The notes under the pieces are model-generated. The model searched no databases and had not been told where the DNA came from. It saw nothing but the letters and a program-made list of their open reading frames with translations. From positions 1 through 64,000 of the forward strand of contig NZ_JAGSPM010000008.1 of assembly GCF_018139645.1 (NCBI RefSeq): 64,000 bases of DNA, read 5' to 3'. Position 1 is the stretch's first letter. Every line of letters begins with the position of its first letter. The position numbers and the translations under genes were made by a program. Origin of the DNA: Affinundibacterium baiyunense (GTDB taxonomy: Bacteria > Pseudomonadota > Gammaproteobacteria > Burkholderiales > Burkholderiaceae_D). Positions 1-11,400 of this stretch are shown here, piece by piece.

Positions 1-124
1 TGATAACGTATCTATCACTGTTAAGTTGATCAACCCGATCGCGATGGAAGAAGGCTTGCGCTTCGCTATCCGTGAAGGTGGTCGTACTGTTGGTGCTGGT
101 GTTGTTGCTAAAATCATCGAGTAA
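1..124 (+). CDS. tuf: Elongation factor Tu, C-terminal fragment (cut by window edge)
   Basis: Only the last 40 codons are in the window; the rest lies upstream. The frame reads from base 2 and ends with TAA at 122-124. The residues [20 protein letters not shown] and the ending [10 protein letters not shown] are the conserved end of domain III of EF-Tu, the GTPase that carries aminoacyl-tRNA to the ribosome. Position directly before tRNA-Trp, secE and nusG is the usual place of one of the two tuf copies in betaproteobacteria. A hairpin terminator follows 25 bases after the stop, so tuf probably ends its own transcript, with some readthrough into the tRNA. Confidence 0.95.
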
Positions 125-148
125 TATCGCAGTTCTCAAGTAAAAATG

Positions 149-173
149 GCGATCCGAATGGATCGCTGTTTTT
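149..173 (+). terminator. Rho-independent terminator after tuf
   Basis: A 7-bp stem GCGATCC / GGATCGC with a GAAT loop (149-166) is followed by TGTTTTT. It lies between tuf and tRNA-Trp. There is little room for a separate tRNA promoter downstream of it, so the tRNA may depend on partial readthrough. Confidence 0.8.
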
Positions 174-194
174 GCTTACCAAGTTCTTAGTTGT

Positions 195-270
195 AGGGGT
201 GTAGCTCAATTGGCAGAGCGACGGTCTCCAAAACCGTAGGCTGGGGGTTCGATTCCCTCCGCCCCTGCCA
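195..270 (+). tRNA. tRNA-Trp (anticodon CCA)
   Basis: A complete 76-base cloverleaf can be drawn. The acceptor stem AGGGGTG pairs with CGCCCCT, the D arm contains GCTC..GAGC, the anticodon stem ACGGT / ACCGT encloses CTCCAAA with anticodon CCA at 228-230, and the T arm GGGGG..TTCGATT..CCCTCC follows. The 3' CCA is encoded at 268-270. It sits between tuf and secE, the common betaproteobacterial position for tRNA-Trp. Confidence 0.97.
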
Positions 271-306
271 CCATCAAGGCCAAAAGGCATCGAAAGCAAA
301 TTAAGC

Positions 307-687
307 ATGTCTAACCAAACCGTTCAAACTGTAAGTACATCTAGTGATAAGTACAAAATCGTTTTGGCGATTATTGCTGCGATCGCTGGTGTGGTCGCAT
401 TTTATGTTCTTGCGGGTCAGCCGAAATATGTTCGTCTAGGTGCCTTATTTGGTGGTATCGCATTGGCTGTTGTTTTGGTATTTATTTCTGAAACAGGTCG
501 TGAATTGGTGTCCTTTGCGAAGGAGTCAATTCGTGAGGCGAAGAAAGTGGTTTGGCCTACTCGAAAAGAAGCAGGGCAAATGACAGCAGTAGTGTTTGGG
601 TTTGTTTTAATTATGGCGATATTCCTGTTTACTACTGATAAAGTTCTTGAATATTTGATTATGAATGTAATTCTTGGGCTTAAATAA
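307..687 (+). CDS. secE: Preprotein translocase subunit SecE
   Basis: 126-residue inner-membrane subunit of the SecYEG translocon, which clamps SecY during protein export. Three hydrophobic segments are visible (about residues 19-37, 43-60 and 95-117), the three-span form found in E. coli rather than the one-span form. The conserved cytoplasmic amphipathic region with [17 protein letters not shown] lies before the last span and is diagnostic. The stop codon overlaps the nusG start (TAATG), so the two are translationally coupled. No strong Shine-Dalgarno sequence is visible before the ATG. Confidence 0.96.
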   Translation: MSNQTVQTVSTSSDKYKIVLAIIAAIAGVVAFYVLAGQPKYVRLGALFGGIALAVVLVFISETGRELVSFAKESIREAKKVVWPTRKEAGQMTAVVFGFVLIMAIFLFTTDKVLEYLIMNVILGLK

Positions 688-1292
688 TGAGCGAACAAAC
701 CTCAGAAAAAAATGTGGAGAATACACCAGAGCTGGACTCTGGTGTTTCTGTCCCTAAAAGCGCAAAAAAATGGTATGCGGTTCACGCCTATTCCGGTATG
801 GAAAAGAGTGTTCAACGTGCATTGATAGAGCGCATTGAGCGCGCTGAAATGCAAGATATGTTTGGACAGATTTTAGTTCCAACCGAAGAAGTTATTGAAG
901 TAAAGAATGGTAAGAAAAGTGTTACTGAGCGTCGTTTGTTTCCAAGCTATGTTTTTGTAGAAATGGAAATGACAGATGATACTTGGCACTTGGTTAAGAA
1001 TACTAGTAAGGTAACTGGATTTATCGGCGGTAAATCGAATAAGCCCGCTCCTATTCCACGTCACGAAATCGAAAAAGTTCTGCAGCAAGTTCAAGATGGT
1101 GTTGAAAAGCCAAGGCCAAAAGTGCTGTATGAGGTTGGTGAAGTTGTTCGAATCAAAGAAGGTCCATTTACTGATTTCAACGGCAATGTTGAAGAAGTTA
1201 ATTACGGTAAATCGAAAGTGCGCGTTAATGTAACAATTTTTGGTCGCGCAACACCAGTTGACTTGGAATTTGCCCAGGTTGAGAAAGTTTAA
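687..1292 (+). CDS. nusG: Transcription termination/antitermination protein NusG
   Basis: 201-residue NusG, which binds RNA polymerase, suppresses pausing, couples transcription to translation and assists Rho. The NGN domain starts at [20 protein letters not shown] (about residue 27) and includes [11 protein letters not shown]. The C-terminal KOW domain contains [16 protein letters not shown] (about 149-165). The first 25 or so residues are an acidic, low-complexity extension beyond the E. coli length; I recall such extensions in other Burkholderiales, so the ATG overlapping the secE stop is retained as the start. Confidence 0.96.
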   Translation: MSEQTSEKNVENTPELDSGVSVPKSAKKWYAVHAYSGMEKSVQRALIERIERAEMQDMFGQILVPTEEVIEVKNGKKSVTERRLFPSYVFVEMEMTDDTWHLVKNTSKVTGFIGGKSNKPAPIPRHEIEKVLQQVQDGVEKPRPKVLYEVGEVVRIKEGPFTDFNGNVEEVNYGKSKVRVNVTIFGRATPVDLEFAQVEKV

Positions 1293-1416
1293 GTAGTTCG
1301 ATGTTGTAAGCGGGGCTAGCGCCGTGTAGAAATACAAAGCTAGTGAAAAAGCGAGGAGCCTGTTGCTCGGTTATCTGAACAAAAGGCGCTACCACTCAAT
1401 CATAGAAGGAGCCATC
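1293..1416 (+). promoter_or_regulatory. nusG-rplK spacer with possible L11-operon promoter and leader
   Basis: The 124-base gap between nusG and rplK contains a possible promoter, TTGTAA (1304-1309) and TAGAAA (1327-1332) with a 17-base spacer, followed by a small GAG..CTC hairpin just upstream of rplK. In E. coli the rplKA mRNA carries an L1-binding site near the rplK start. Whether the hairpin here is that site is inference; the -10 match is only 4 of 6. Confidence 0.3.
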
Positions 1417-1848
1417 ATGGCAAAGAAAATTATTGGTTTTATCAAGCTGCAAGTGCCAGCTGGTAAAGCAAATCCATCCCCACCAATCGGTCCAGCATTG
1501 GGTCAACGTGGTTTGAATATCATGGAATTCTGCAAAGCGTTTAACGCGCAGACTCAAGGTATGGAACCAGGTATGCCAATTCCAGTTGTGATCACCGCAT
1601 TTGCTGATAAGTCTTTCACATTCGTGATGAAGACGCCGCCAGCAACATACATGATCAAAAAAGCAGCTGGTATTACTAAAGGTTCTGCTAAACCACATAC
1701 AGACAAGGTTGGCAAAATCACTCGTGCACAAGCCGAAGAAATCGCAACAGTTAAGCAAAAAGATTTGACTGCAGCTGATATGGAAGCAGCCGTGCGTACA
1801 ATCGCAGGTTCCGCTCGTTCCATGGGCATCACGGTGGAGGGTCTGTAA
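1417..1848 (+). CDS. rplK: 50S ribosomal protein L11
   Basis: 143-residue L11, which binds 23S rRNA at the GTPase-associated centre. It begins [20 protein letters not shown] and has the conserved [22 protein letters not shown] and the C-terminal RNA-binding end [16 protein letters not shown]. An in-frame upstream start at 1363 would add 18 residues not found in L11; ATG 1417 has AGAAGGA upstream and gives the normal family length. The stop overlaps the rplA start. Confidence 0.97.
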   Translation: MAKKIIGFIKLQVPAGKANPSPPIGPALGQRGLNIMEFCKAFNAQTQGMEPGMPIPVVITAFADKSFTFVMKTPPATYMIKKAAGITKGSAKPHTDKVGKITRAQAEEIATVKQKDLTAADMEAAVRTIAGSARSMGITVEGL

Positions 1849-2543
1849 TGGCTAAGTTATCTAAAAGAGCAAAATTGCTGAAAACAAAAGTAGATCGTTT
1901 GAAAGTGTATCCATTTGATAACGCTATTGCGTTGATCAAAGAATGCGCAACTGCAAAATTCAACGAATCTATCGACGTTTCCGTTCAACTCGGTGTTGAT
2001 CCTAAGAAATCTGACCAAGTTGTTCGTGGCGCGGTTGTATTGCCAGCTGGTACAGGTAAAACAGTTCGCGTAGCGGTATTCGCACAAGGCGCAAAAGCTG
2101 AAGAAGCGAAAGCAGCTGGTGCAGATATCGTTGGTATGGAAGATTTGGCAGAGCGCGTTAAAGCTGGCGATATGCCATTTGACGTTGTGATTGCTTCTCC
2201 AGACACAATGCGTATCGTTGGTACTTTGGGTCAAGTTTTGGGTCCACGCGGTTTGATGCCGAATCCAAAAGTTGGCACAGTAACGCCTGACGTTGCTACA
2301 GCGGTTAAAAATGCTAAAGCTGGTCAAGTTCAATACCGTACAGACAAAGCAGGTATTATCCATACAACAATTGGTCGTAAATCTTTCGCTGATGGCGATT
2401 TGAAAGCGAACTTGTTGGCTTTGATCGACGCTTTGAATAAAGCTAAGCCAGCGACAAGTAAAGGTGTTTATCTGCGTAAAGTTTCTATCTCATCCACGAT
2501 GGGTGCAGGTGTGCGCGTAGATCACGTGAATTTGTCTGCGTAA
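1848..2543 (+). CDS. rplA: 50S ribosomal protein L1
   Basis: 231-residue L1, which forms the L1 stalk of the large subunit and in bacteria also represses translation of the rplKA mRNA. Conserved motifs include [14 protein letters not shown], the signature [17 protein letters not shown] and the C-terminal [15 protein letters not shown]. Its ATG overlaps the rplK TAA by one base, indicating coupled translation. The gene is followed by an unusually long leader before rplJ. Confidence 0.97.
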   Translation: MAKLSKRAKLLKTKVDRLKVYPFDNAIALIKECATAKFNESIDVSVQLGVDPKKSDQVVRGAVVLPAGTGKTVRVAVFAQGAKAEEAKAAGADIVGMEDLAERVKAGDMPFDVVIASPDTMRIVGTLGQVLGPRGLMPNPKVGTVTPDVATAVKNAKAGQVQYRTDKAGIIHTTIGRKSFADGDLKANLLALIDALNKAKPATSKGVYLRKVSISSTMGAGVRVDHVNLSA

Positions 2544-2562
2544 TAAATAGTAAAAATTAAGT

Positions 2563-2849
2563 CCACTCATCATTGGTGAGTGGCGCATCTTTGGGCTGTT
2601 TGTGATTAATTGCTTTGGTAATAAAGCAAACAGAGTGTCAAAGACCGTTGGGCTTTTTAAATATGTTTAAAAAGTTAATTGTTGAGAAGCGATTCTCGAT
2701 GCCCAGCGCAGATGGTGTACCCGAACAAGTTTTGTAGTGACCACTGCTAACCCAGTGAAGCTCCTAACTTCGGACGCCGTGTTCGAAACGATATGAGGGA
2801 AATGCATCATTGTGGTGTATCGACTGAATATCATTAATGGAGGTTGACC
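2563..2849 (+). promoter_or_regulatory. rplJ leader (L10-type ribosomal protein leader)
   Basis: About 300 bases separate rplA from rplJ without a credible gene. The region begins with a hairpin CCACTCA / TGAGTGG (2563-2583), then a longer paired segment (CTGTTTG..CAAACAG) and the motif AAAGACCGTTGGG, typical of the L10 leader. In that family the L10(L7/L12)4 complex binds the leader and represses rplJL translation. The hairpin and motif are seen; binding by L10 is inferred from the family and from position. Confidence 0.65.
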
Positions 2850-3347
2850 GTGAGTCTCAATCTGAATGACAAAAAGGCTGTCGTCGCTGAAGTCTCTGCA
2901 AAAGTAGCAACTGCGCAGACTATCGTCGTAGCTGAATACCGTGGCATCCAGGTCGGTCATTTGACGCAATTGCGTGCACAAGCACGTGCTCAAGGCGTAT
3001 ACATGCGCGTGTTGAAAAACACACTCGCACGTCGCGCTGTAGAGGGTACTGCGTTTGCAAGCCTGGCTAACGAAATGACAGGTCCGTTGATCTATGCGAT
3101 CTCGGATGATGCTGTTGCTGCTGCTAAAGTCGTTAATGACTTCGCAAAAGGCAATGACAAGTTAGTCGTTAAAGCTGGTAACTATGCTGGTAAGTCTTTG
3201 GACAAAGCTGGTGTTGTTGCGTTGGCAAGCATCCCAAGCCGCGAAGTACTGTTGGCACAATTGTTAGGCATGATGCAGGCACCTGTATCCGGCTTCGCAC
3301 GTGGCCTCGCAGCTTTGGCAGCGAAAAAAGAAGCAGAAGCTGCTTAA
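2850..3347 (+). CDS. rplJ: 50S ribosomal protein L10
   Basis: 165-residue L10, the base of the L7/L12 stalk. It starts [19 protein letters not shown] and contains [17 protein letters not shown] and [14 protein letters not shown]. The start is GTG at 2850: GGAGG at 2839-2843 lies 6 bases before it, whereas an in-frame TTG at 2844 directly abuts the same GGAGG and would be too close. The C-terminal helix [18 protein letters not shown] is the L7/L12 binding tail. Expression is probably set by the structured leader just upstream. Confidence 0.96.
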   Translation: MSLNLNDKKAVVAEVSAKVATAQTIVVAEYRGIQVGHLTQLRAQARAQGVYMRVLKNTLARRAVEGTAFASLANEMTGPLIYAISDDAVAAAKVVNDFAKGNDKLVVKAGNYAGKSLDKAGVVALASIPSREVLLAQLLGMMQAPVSGFARGLAALAAKKEAEAA

Positions 3348-3420
3348 TCGCTTATTAGTGAACAGCTGACGTTTCCGTCAAATACTGAATCGATGTTTTT
3401 TAAAAAATTAGGAGTTTCAA

Positions 3421-3795
3421 ATGGCAATTAGTAAAGAAGATATCTTGGAAGCCGTAGGCGCGATGTCCGTAATGGACTTGAACGACTTGGTTAAAGCTTT
3501 CGAAGAAAAATTCGGCGTTTCTGCAGCTGCAATGGCGGTTGCTGGTCCAGCAGCTGGCGGCGGTGCTGCAGCAGCTGAAGAGCAAACAGAATTCACAGTA
3601 GTTCTGGCTGAAGCTGGAGCAAACAAAGTTAGCGTTATTAAAGCAGTTCGCGAAATCACAGGTTTGGGCTTGAAAGAAGCTAAAGATCTCGTTGATGGCG
3701 CACCAAAAGCAGTTAAAGAAGGCGTTTCAAAAGCTGACGCTGAAGCTGCTAAGAAGAAATTGGAAGAAGCTGGCGCGAAAGTTGACGTTAAGTAA
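3421..3795 (+). CDS. rplL: 50S ribosomal protein L7/L12
   Basis: 124-residue stalk protein that recruits translation factor GTPases. The N-terminal dimerisation domain (about 1-35), an Ala/Gly-rich hinge ([12 protein letters not shown]) and the C-terminal factor-binding domain with [20 protein letters not shown] and a final [12 protein letters not shown] are all present. TTAGGAGTTTCAA before the ATG is a good ribosome-binding site, as expected for the only multicopy ribosomal protein. A promoter-like sequence begins inside the last codons. Confidence 0.97.
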   Translation: MAISKEDILEAVGAMSVMDLNDLVKAFEEKFGVSAAAMAVAGPAAGGGAAAAEEQTEFTVVLAEAGANKVSVIKAVREITGLGLKEAKDLVDGAPKAVKEGVSKADAEAAKKKLEEAGAKVDVK

Positions 3796-3809
3796 TTCCG
3801 TGTTATACT
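3782..3809 (+). promoter_or_regulatory. Possible internal promoter for rpoBC at the end of rplL
   Basis: TTGACG (3782-3787) and TATACT (3804-3809) are separated by 16 bases, a good sigma-70 match overlapping the last codons and stop of rplL. Five of six bases match in each hexamer. The -35 falls in codons for Val-Asp, so part of the match may be forced by coding. It would give a rpoBC transcript independent of the ribosomal genes. Confidence 0.45.
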
Positions 3810-3840
3810 GGCGGACTTTCGAGTTTGCCTAAGTCAAAGT

Positions 3841-3873
3841 AAGGAATCTTCTTGCAAGAGAAGGTTCCTCTTT
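3841..3873 (+). terminator. Possible attenuator between rplL and rpoB
   Basis: An imperfect hairpin with arms AAGGAATCTTCT and AGAGAAGGTTCCT is followed by a short pyrimidine tract CTCTTTGG. In E. coli the rplL-rpoB gap holds a partial terminator that lets only some polymerases reach rpoB. The position matches; the weak T tract would suit partial rather than full termination. The rest of the 267-base gap shows nothing else convincing. Confidence 0.45.
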
Positions 3874-4062
3874 GGCTTCTCTGTCGTTCTCGCGGCAGAA
3901 TTGTTGGTTCATTGTAGTTTGTTGAAATTTCCTAAGCCGAATCTCTTAAGGTGAGGGCTGAGACTTGAGGTTTCTTGATGGTTTTTCTTGTCGTGTCATT
4001 TAACTGGAAAAAAGTTTTGAAATCTGAATTCTCCATCCTTCCTTGCCACTCACGGAGTGTCC

Positions 4063-7000
4063 ATGCACTACTCATTTACTGAGAAGAAGCGCATTCGTAA
4101 ATCATTTGCGAAACGCGCTAACGTCCACAACGTTCCGTTCCTGCTGGCGACCCAGCTCGAGTCATATTTGGGCTTTTTGCAAGCCGACAAAGCACCGTCT
4201 GCGCGCAAAAATGAGGGCTTGCAGTCAGCCTTCACGTCCATTTTCCCGATCGTGTCGCACAATGGGTTCGCTCGTTTAGAATTTCTATCCTACGTTTTAG
4301 GCGATCCAGCCTTTGACGTCAAGGAATGTCAATTGCGCGGTTTGACATTTGCATCTCCTTTGCGTGCAAAAGTGCGGTTGGTGATTCTCGATAAAGAATC
4401 TCCAACCAAGCCTGTCGTTAAAGAAATGAAAGAACAAGAAGTGTATATGGGTGAATTGCCACTCATGACGACCACTGGTTCTTTCGTGATCAACGGTACT
4501 GAGCGTGTTATCGTTTCTCAGTTGCACCGTTCGCCTGGTGTGTTCTTCGAACACGATCGCGGCAAGACACATTCATCTGGTAAGTTGTTGTTCTCGGCTC
4601 GTATCATTCCTTACCGTGGTTCATGGTTGGATTTTGAATTCGATCCAAAAGACATTCTGTTCTTCCGTATTGACCGTCGTCGTAAGATGCCAGTCACGAT
4701 CTTGTTGCGTGCGATCGGCATGACCAACGAACAGATCTTGGCGAACTTCTTTGTATTCGATAACTTCTCATTGCATAGCGATGGCGCAGAAATGGAATTC
4801 GTTTCTGAACGTCTGCGCGGTGAAGTTGCACGCTTCGATATCTCCGATAAGTCTGGTAAGTTGATCGTCGCTAAAGACAAGCGTATCAATTCCAAGCATG
4901 TGCGTGAAATTGAATCTGCTGGCATCAAGATGATTTCTGTGCCTGAAGACTATTTGCTCGGTCGCGTATTGGCGAAAAATATCGTTGATGCGGATACTGG
5001 CGAAGTCGTTGCGAATGCAAATGATGAGTTGACAGAAGAATTGTTGGCGAAATTGCGTGATGCAAAAGTCACTGATATTCAAACTTTGTACACCAATGAT
5101 CTCGATCAAGGTGCATACATCTCTCAAACTTTGCGTGCAGATGATACCGCTGACCAAATGGCAGCGCGTGTTGCGATCTACCGCATGATGCGTCCTGGTG
5201 AACCGCCAACAGAAGATTCTGTTGAGGCATTGTTTAACGGTTTGTTCTACAACGAAGATCGTTACGATTTGTCCGCAGTAGGTCGTATGAAATTCAATCG
5301 CCGTATTGGTCGCGATGAATTGACTGGTGCGATGACTTTGTCTGATGACGATATTTTGTCCGTAATTAAGATCTTGGTTGAGTTGCGCAATGGTCGCGGC
5401 GAAGTCGATGATATCGATCACTTGGGTAATCGTCGTGTACGTTGTGTTGGTGAATTGGCTGAGAACCAATTCCGTGCCGGTTTGGTACGTGTTGAACGTG
5501 CTGTCAAAGAACGCTTGGGTCAAGCCGAAGCAGACAACTTGATGCCGCACGATTTGATCAACTCTAAGCCTATCTCTGCAGCAATCCGCGAGTTCTTCGG
5601 TTCTTCACAATTGTCTCAGTTTATGGATCAAACTAACCCATTGTCAGAGATCACGCATAAGCGTCGAATTTCCGCATTGGGACCTGGTGGTTTGACACGT
5701 GAACGTGCTGGCTTTGAAGTACGTGACGTTCATCCAACTCACTACGGTCGTGTATGTCCGATTGAAACACCAGAGGGTCCAAACATTGGTTTGATTAACT
5801 CTTTGGCTTTGTATGCGCGTTTGAACGAATATGGTTTCTTGGAAACACCATACCGCAAAGTTATCGACGGCAAGATCACGAATCAGATCGATTACTTGTC
5901 CGCAATTGAAGAAGGTCGTTACATCATCGCTCAGGCGAATGCAACGATTGATGCGAATGGTAGTTTGTGCGACGAATTGGTTTCATCTCGTCAAGCTGGC
6001 GAAACAATTTTGGTTTCACCAGAGCGCGTTCAATACATGGACGTTGCTACCGGTCAGGTGGTTTCTGTTGCAGCATCCCTGATTCCATTCTTGGAACACG
6101 ATGATGCGAACCGTGCGTTGATGGGTGCCAACATGCAACGTCAAGCAGTTCCTTGCTTGCGTCCAGAAAAGGCATTCGTCGGTACAGGTATCGAACGCAC
6201 GGTAGCTGTCGACTCCGGTACCACAGTACAAGCATTGCGCGGTGGTAAAGTTGATTATATCGATGCAGGCCGTATCGTTATTCGTGTGAATGACGCGGAA
6301 GCGCAAGCGGGCGAAGTCGGTGTTGATATCTACAACTTGATTAAGTACACACGTTCTAACCAAAACACGAACATCAACCAACGTCCTATCGTCAAAGTTG
6401 GCGATATCGTAGCGAAGGGTGACGTGTTGGCTGACGGTGCATCAACAGATCTGGGAGAATTGGCGCTCGGTCAAAACATGTTGATCGCGTTTATGCCATG
6501 GAACGGCTATAACTTCGAAGATTCGATTTTGATCTCTGAAAAAGTGGTTGCGGATGACCGCTACACTTCCATTCATATCGAAGAATTATCTGCTGTAGCG
6601 CGTGATACGAAGTTGGGTGCAGAAGAAATCACGCGTGATATCTCTAACCTTGCTGAAAACCAATTAGCACGTCTGGATGAATCCGGTATCGTCTACATCG
6701 GTGCTGAAGTGACTGCAGGCGATACGCTGGTCGGTAAAGTAACGCCAAAAGGTGAAACGCAACTGACACCAGAAGAAAAACTCTTGCGTGCGATTTTCGG
6801 TGAAAAAGCTTCCGACGTTAAAGATACATCCCTGCGCGTGCCTTCAGGCATGGTTGGTACGGTTATCGACGTTCAAGTGTTCACACGTGAAGGTATCCAA
6901 CGCGACAAGCGTGCGCAACAAATTATCGATGATGAATTGAAGCGCTATCGCCTCGATTTGAACGATCAGTTGCGTATTGTGGAAGGCGATGCCTTCGAAC

Positions 7001-8169
7001 GTTTGCAACGTATGTTGGTTGGTAAAGTCGCCAACGGTGGTCCAAATAAATTGGCTAAAGGCGCGACGATTACTAAGGAATACTTAGCAGAAGTTGATAA
7101 GTACCATTGGTTCGATATTCGCCCAGCAGATGAAGACGCAGCACGTGCAATCGAAGCGATCAAAGATTCTATCGCTGAAAAACGTCACCAATTCGATTTA
7201 GCGTTTGAAGAAAAGCGTACGAAATTGACGCAAGGCGATGAGTTGCCACCAGGCGTACAAAAAATGGTTAAGGTTTACTTAGCCGTTAAACGTCGTTTGC
7301 AACCAGGTGACAAGATGGCGGGTCGTCACGGTAACAAGGGTGTGGTTTCACGCATTGTTCCGGTTGAAGATATGCCATACATGGCCGATGGTACACCAGC
7401 GGATATCGTGTTGAACCCATTGGGTGTTCCATCACGTATGAACGTGGGGCAGGTTTTGGAAGTTCACTTAGGTTGGGCAGCTAAAGGTCTTGGCTTGCGT
7501 ATCGGCGAAATGTTGAACGCCAAAGCGAAAGTAGAAGAATTACGTGGTTTCTTGAAACAAATCTATAACGAATCTGGTAAGTCTGAAGATATCGATGGTT
7601 TGTCTGATGATGAAATCATGGAATTGACGTCTAACCTGAAAAAAGGTGTGCCGTTCGCAACCCCAGTGTTTGACGGTGCGCATGAGTCTGAAATTCGTCG
7701 CATGTTGGATTTGGCTTACCCAGATCCAATCGCGAAACAATTAGGTATGACGCCATCGAAGAATCAAGTGACTTTGTATGACGGTCGCACTGGTGAAGCG
7801 TTTGAACGTAATGTGACCGTTGGTTACATGCACGTCTTAAAATTGCATCACTTGGTTGATGACAAGATGCATGCACGTTCGACTGGTCCGTACTCTCTCG
7901 TGACACAACAACCATTGGGCGGTAAAGCACAATTCGGTGGTCAGCGTTTCGGTGAGATGGAGGTGTGGGCACTTGAAGCGTACGGTGCGTCTTATGTCTT
8001 GCAAGAGATGTTGACTGTGAAGTCCGATGACGTGAATGGTCGTACGAAAGTGTACGAAAATCTCGTTAAAGGTGATCACGTGATCGACGCTGGTATGCCA
8101 GAGTCCTTCAACGTTCTTGTTAAAGAGATTCGTTCTTTAGGTATCGATATCGATCTAGAGCGTAGTTGA
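4063..8169 (+). CDS. rpoB: DNA-directed RNA polymerase subunit beta
   Basis: 1368-residue beta subunit, full length for proteobacteria. It begins [20 protein letters not shown]. The rifampicin-binding region is at about residues 513-545 ([25 protein letters not shown]); the Asp, His and Ser positions most often mutated in resistance are wild type, while E. coli's DQNNP reads DQTNP here. The lineage-specific insert and the C-terminal clamp ([19 protein letters not shown]) are present. ATG 4063 is chosen over an in-frame GTG at 4057, because ACGGAG precedes it at the right distance and the GTG overlaps that site. Confidence 0.98.
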   Translation: MHYSFTEKKRIRKSFAKRANVHNVPFLLATQLESYLGFLQADKAPSARKNEGLQSAFTSIFPIVSHNGFARLEFLSYVLGDPAFDVKECQLRGLTFASPLRAKVRLVILDKESPTKPVVKEMKEQEVYMGELPLMTTTGSFVINGTERVIVSQLHRSPGVFFEHDRGKTHSSGKLLFSARIIPYRGSWLDFEFDPKDILFFRIDRRRKMPVTILLRAIGMTNEQILANFFVFDNFSLHSDGAEMEFVSERLRGEVARFDISDKSGKLIVAKDKRINSKHVREIESAGIKMISVPEDYLLGRVLAKNIVDADTGEVVANANDELTEELLAKLRDAKVTDIQTLYTNDLDQGAYISQTLRADDTADQMAARVAIYRMMRPGEPPTEDSVEALFNGLFYNEDRYDLSAVGRMKFNRRIGRDELTGAMTLSDDDILSVIKILVELRNGRGEVDDIDHLGNRRVRCVGELAENQFRAGLVRVERAVKERLGQAEADNLMPHDLINSKPISAAIREFFGSSQLSQFMDQTNPLSEITHKRRISALGPGGLTRERAGFEVRDVHPTHYGRVCPIETPEGPNIGLINSLALYARLNEYGFLETPYRKVIDGKITNQIDYLSAIEEGRYIIAQANATIDANGSLCDELVSSRQAGETILVSPERVQYMDVATGQVVSVAASLIPFLEHDDANRALMGANMQRQAVPCLRPEKAFVGTGIERTVAVDSGTTVQALRGGKVDYIDAGRIVIRVNDAEAQAGEVGVDIYNLIKYTRSNQNTNINQRPIVKVGDIVAKGDVLADGASTDLGELALGQNMLIAFMPWNGYNFEDSILISEKVVADDRYTSIHIEELSAVARDTKLGAEEITRDISNLAENQLARLDESGIVYIGAEVTAGDTLVGKVTPKGETQLTPEEKLLRAIFGEKASDVKDTSLRVPSGMVGTVIDVQVFTREGIQRDKRAQQIIDDELKRYRLDLNDQLRIVEGDAFERLQRMLVGKVANGGPNKLAKGATITKEYLAEVDKYHWFDIRPADEDAARAIEAIKDSIAEKRHQFDLAFEEKRTKLTQGDELPPGVQKMVKVYLAVKRRLQPGDKMAGRHGNKGVVSRIVPVEDMPYMADGTPADIVLNPLGVPSRMNVGQVLEVHLGWAAKGLGLRIGEMLNAKAKVEELRGFLKQIYNESGKSEDIDGLSDDEIMELTSNLKKGVPFATPVFDGAHESEIRRMLDLAYPDPIAKQLGMTPSKNQVTLYDGRTGEAFERNVTVGYMHVLKLHHLVDDKMHARSTGPYSLVTQQPLGGKAQFGGQRFGEMEVWALEAYGASYVLQEMLTVKSDDVNGRTKVYENLVKGDHVIDAGMPESFNVLVKEIRSLGIDIDLERS

Positions 8170-8225
8170 TTGGCACTTGATCTGTCTTTAATCAGATTTT
8201 AATTAGTAAATTGGTAGTAAACCTT

Positions 8226-8246
8226 CGCCCGAATTCATTTCGGGCG
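8226..8246 (+). repeat. Stable hairpin in the rpoB-rpoC spacer
   Basis: An 8-bp GC-rich stem CGCCCGAA / TTCGGGCG with a 5-base loop lies in the 254-base gap between rpoB and rpoC. No T tract follows directly, although TTTTTTGTG occurs about 30 bases later. It could be a processing site, a pause site or a weak attenuator. Nothing else recognisable was seen in the gap. Confidence 0.5.
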
Positions 8247-8423
8247 TTGGTCATTCAGATGGACTAACATTTTTTGTGTTTTTTGTTCCCGGTATTTTGC
8301 GGAACTTGGATCGACCAAGATGTCGAACAGGCTCTCCCGCTAATGCGAACAGGGTTAAACTTAAAGCAGATCAAATGCGTTCCATAAGCACAAGCGATTC
8401 AACACTTCACTGGAGTGCAATAC

Positions 8424-11400
8424 ATGAAAGCCCTGCTCGATCTATTCAAGCAAGTTCAGCCCAATGAACAATTCGACGCGATCAAAATTGGTCTCGCGTC
8501 TCCAGAAAAAATCCGTTCATGGTCCTATGGCGAAGTTAAAAAGCCAGAAACAATCAACTACCGTACGTTCAAGCCAGAGCGTGACGGTTTGTTCTGCGCG
8601 AAGATTTTTGGCCCAATTAAAGATTACGAATGCTTGTGCGGTAAATACAAGCGTTTGAAGCATCGCGGTGTGATCTGCGAAAAGTGCGGCGTTGAAGTGA
8701 CTTTGGCGAAAGTGCGTCGTGAGCGCATGGGCCATATCGAGTTGGCTTCTCCAACAGCACATATCTGGTTCTTGAAATCCTTGCCTTCCCGTTTGGGTAT
8801 GGTACTCGACATGACTTTGCGCGATATCGAACGCGTATTATATTTTGAAGCATACGTTGTGACTGATCCCGGCATGACTCCGCTGAAAAAATGCCAAATC
8901 ATGTCTGAAGATGATTACGCAGCAAAATACGAAGAATATGGTGACGAGTTCACCGCATTCATGGGGGCAGAAGGTATCCGTGAATTGTTGCGCTCTATCG
9001 ATATCGATCGTGATGCGGAAACTTTGCGTACAGAACTCAAAGAATCTAAATCTGAAGCGAAGATCAAGAAATATTCTAAGCGTTTGAAAGTATTGGAAGC
9101 CTTCCAACGTTCTGGTATCAAACCAGACTGGATGATCATGGAAGTGTTGCCAGTGTTGCCTCCAGAATTGCGTCCATTGGTACCATTGGATGGTGGTCGT
9201 TTTGCGACTTCCGATTTGAACGATTTGTATCGTCGCGTCATTAACCGTAATAACCGTTTGAAGCGCTTGATGGAATTGCGCGCTCCGGAAATCATTACGC
9301 GCAATGAAAAGCGTATGTTGCAAGAAGCGGTTGACTCCTTGTTAGACAATGGTCGTCGCGGTAAAGCAATGACTGGTGCAAACAAACGTCCTTTGAAATC
9401 TTTGGCAGAAATGATCAAAGGTAAGGGTGGTCGTTTCCGTCAAAACTTGTTGGGTAAACGCGTCGACTACTCTGGTCGTTCCGTTATCGTGGTTGGTCCA
9501 CAACTGAAATTGCATCAATGCGGTTTGCCGAAGTTGATGGCCTTGGAATTGTTCAAACCATTCATTTTCAATAAATTGGAATTGATGGGCTTGGCAACAA
9601 CGATCAAAGCAGCGAAGAAACTCGTTGAAATTCAAGAACCAGTCGTTTGGGATATCTTGGAAGAAGTGATCCGCGAACATCCTATCATGTTGAACCGTGC
9701 GCCTACTTTGCACCGTTTAGGTATTCAAGCGTTTGAACCAGTTTTGATTGAAGGTAAAGCGATCCAATTGCATCCACTCGTCTGCGCGGCATTCAATGCT
9801 GACTTCGACGGTGACCAAATGGCGGTTCACGTTCCTTTGTCTATCGAAGCGCAAATGGAAGCACGCACATTGATGCTCGCTTCTAACAATATTTTGTTCC
9901 CATCTAACGGTGAACCTTCTATTGTTCCTTCACAAGATATCGTTTTGGGTCTCTACTATGCAACGCGCGAAGCCATTAATGGTAAAGGCGAGGGCATGAT
10001 GTTCCCAGACGTTTCTGAAGCAATTCGCGCTTGGGATAACAAAGAAGTGGAATTGGCCACACGTATCACAGTACGTATTACTGAATATCCAAAAGACAAA
10101 GCAACTGGTGAATTCGTTAAAACAGTTAAACGTTACGAAACCACGGTTGGTCGTGCGATCTTGTCTGAAATCTTGCCAAAAGGCTTGCCATTCTCAGTCT
10201 TGAATCGTCCTTTGAAGAAAAAAGAAATTTCTAAATTGATCGATACTTCCTTCCGTAAGTGCGGCTTGCGTGCGACGGTGGTATTTGCTGATCAATTGAT
10301 GCAGTCTGGTTTCCGTTTGGCGACTCGTGCTGGTATTTCTATCTGTATCGACGATATGTTGGTACCGCCACAAAAAGTGACTTTGTTGGCGGCTGCTGAG
10401 CATGAAGTGAAACAAATCGAACAGCAATATGCATCCGGTTTGGTCACTGCAGGCGAACGTTACAATAAAGTGGTCGACATCTGGGGTAAAACAGGTGACG
10501 AAGTCGGCAAGGCGATGATGGAACAGCTCAAAGTTGAACCAGTAACACGTCGTGACGGCACACAAGGTACGCAAGAATCCTTCAACGCGATTTACATGAT
10601 GGCTGACTCCGGTGCGCGTGGTTCTGCAGCACAGATTCGTCAGTTGGCAGGTATGCGTGGTCTGATGGCAAAACCAGACGGTTCCATTATTGAAACGCCG
10701 ATTACGGCGAACTTCCGAGAAGGTTTGAACGTTCTCCAGTACTTTATTTCTACGCACGGTGCACGTAAAGGTTTGGCGGATACGGCGTTGAAGACAGCGA
10801 ACTCTGGTTACTTGACACGTCGTTTGGTTGACGTTACGCAAGACTTGGTGGTCATCGAAGACGATTGCGGCACATCCAACGGTTCTTCAATGAAGGCGAT
10901 CGTTGAGGGTGGTGAAGTGAACGTACCTTTGCGCGATTTGATCTTGGGTCGTGTTGCTGCGAACGATATCGTCAATCCAGAAACGCAAGAGACACTATAC
11001 GCTGCTGGCACATTGCTTGACGAATTCATGGTTGAGGAAATCGAAGCCTTGGGCATCGACGAAGTGAAAGTACGTACACCATTGACATGTGACACACGCT
11101 ACGGCTTGTGCGCAATGTGCTACGGTCGTGATTTGGGTCGTGGTAACTTGGTTAATGCGGGTGAATCTGTCGGTGTTATCGCTGCGCAGTCCATCGGTGA
11201 ACCAGGTACACAGTTGACGATGCGTACCTTCCACATTGGTGGTGCGGCTTCTCGTGCAGCGATCGCTTCTTCTGTTGAAGCAAAATCCAACGGTACGATT
11301 CGTTTCACAGCGACGATGCGTTACGTGACGAACGGCAAAGGCGATCAAATCGTGATTTCCCGTTCTGGCGAAGTCTTGATCACGGATGATCATGGTCGTG

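Noticed and set aside
873..1337. Long reading frame opposite nusG
   Set aside because: Shadow of the nusG codons; Phe/Asn-rich composition and no ribosome-binding site.
4768..5550. 260-codon reading frame opposite rpoB
   Set aside because: Antisense shadow of a highly conserved gene; Thr/His-rich, unlike any protein family.
10194..10841. 215-codon reading frame opposite rpoC
   Set aside because: Antisense shadow produced by codon bias; no start signal.
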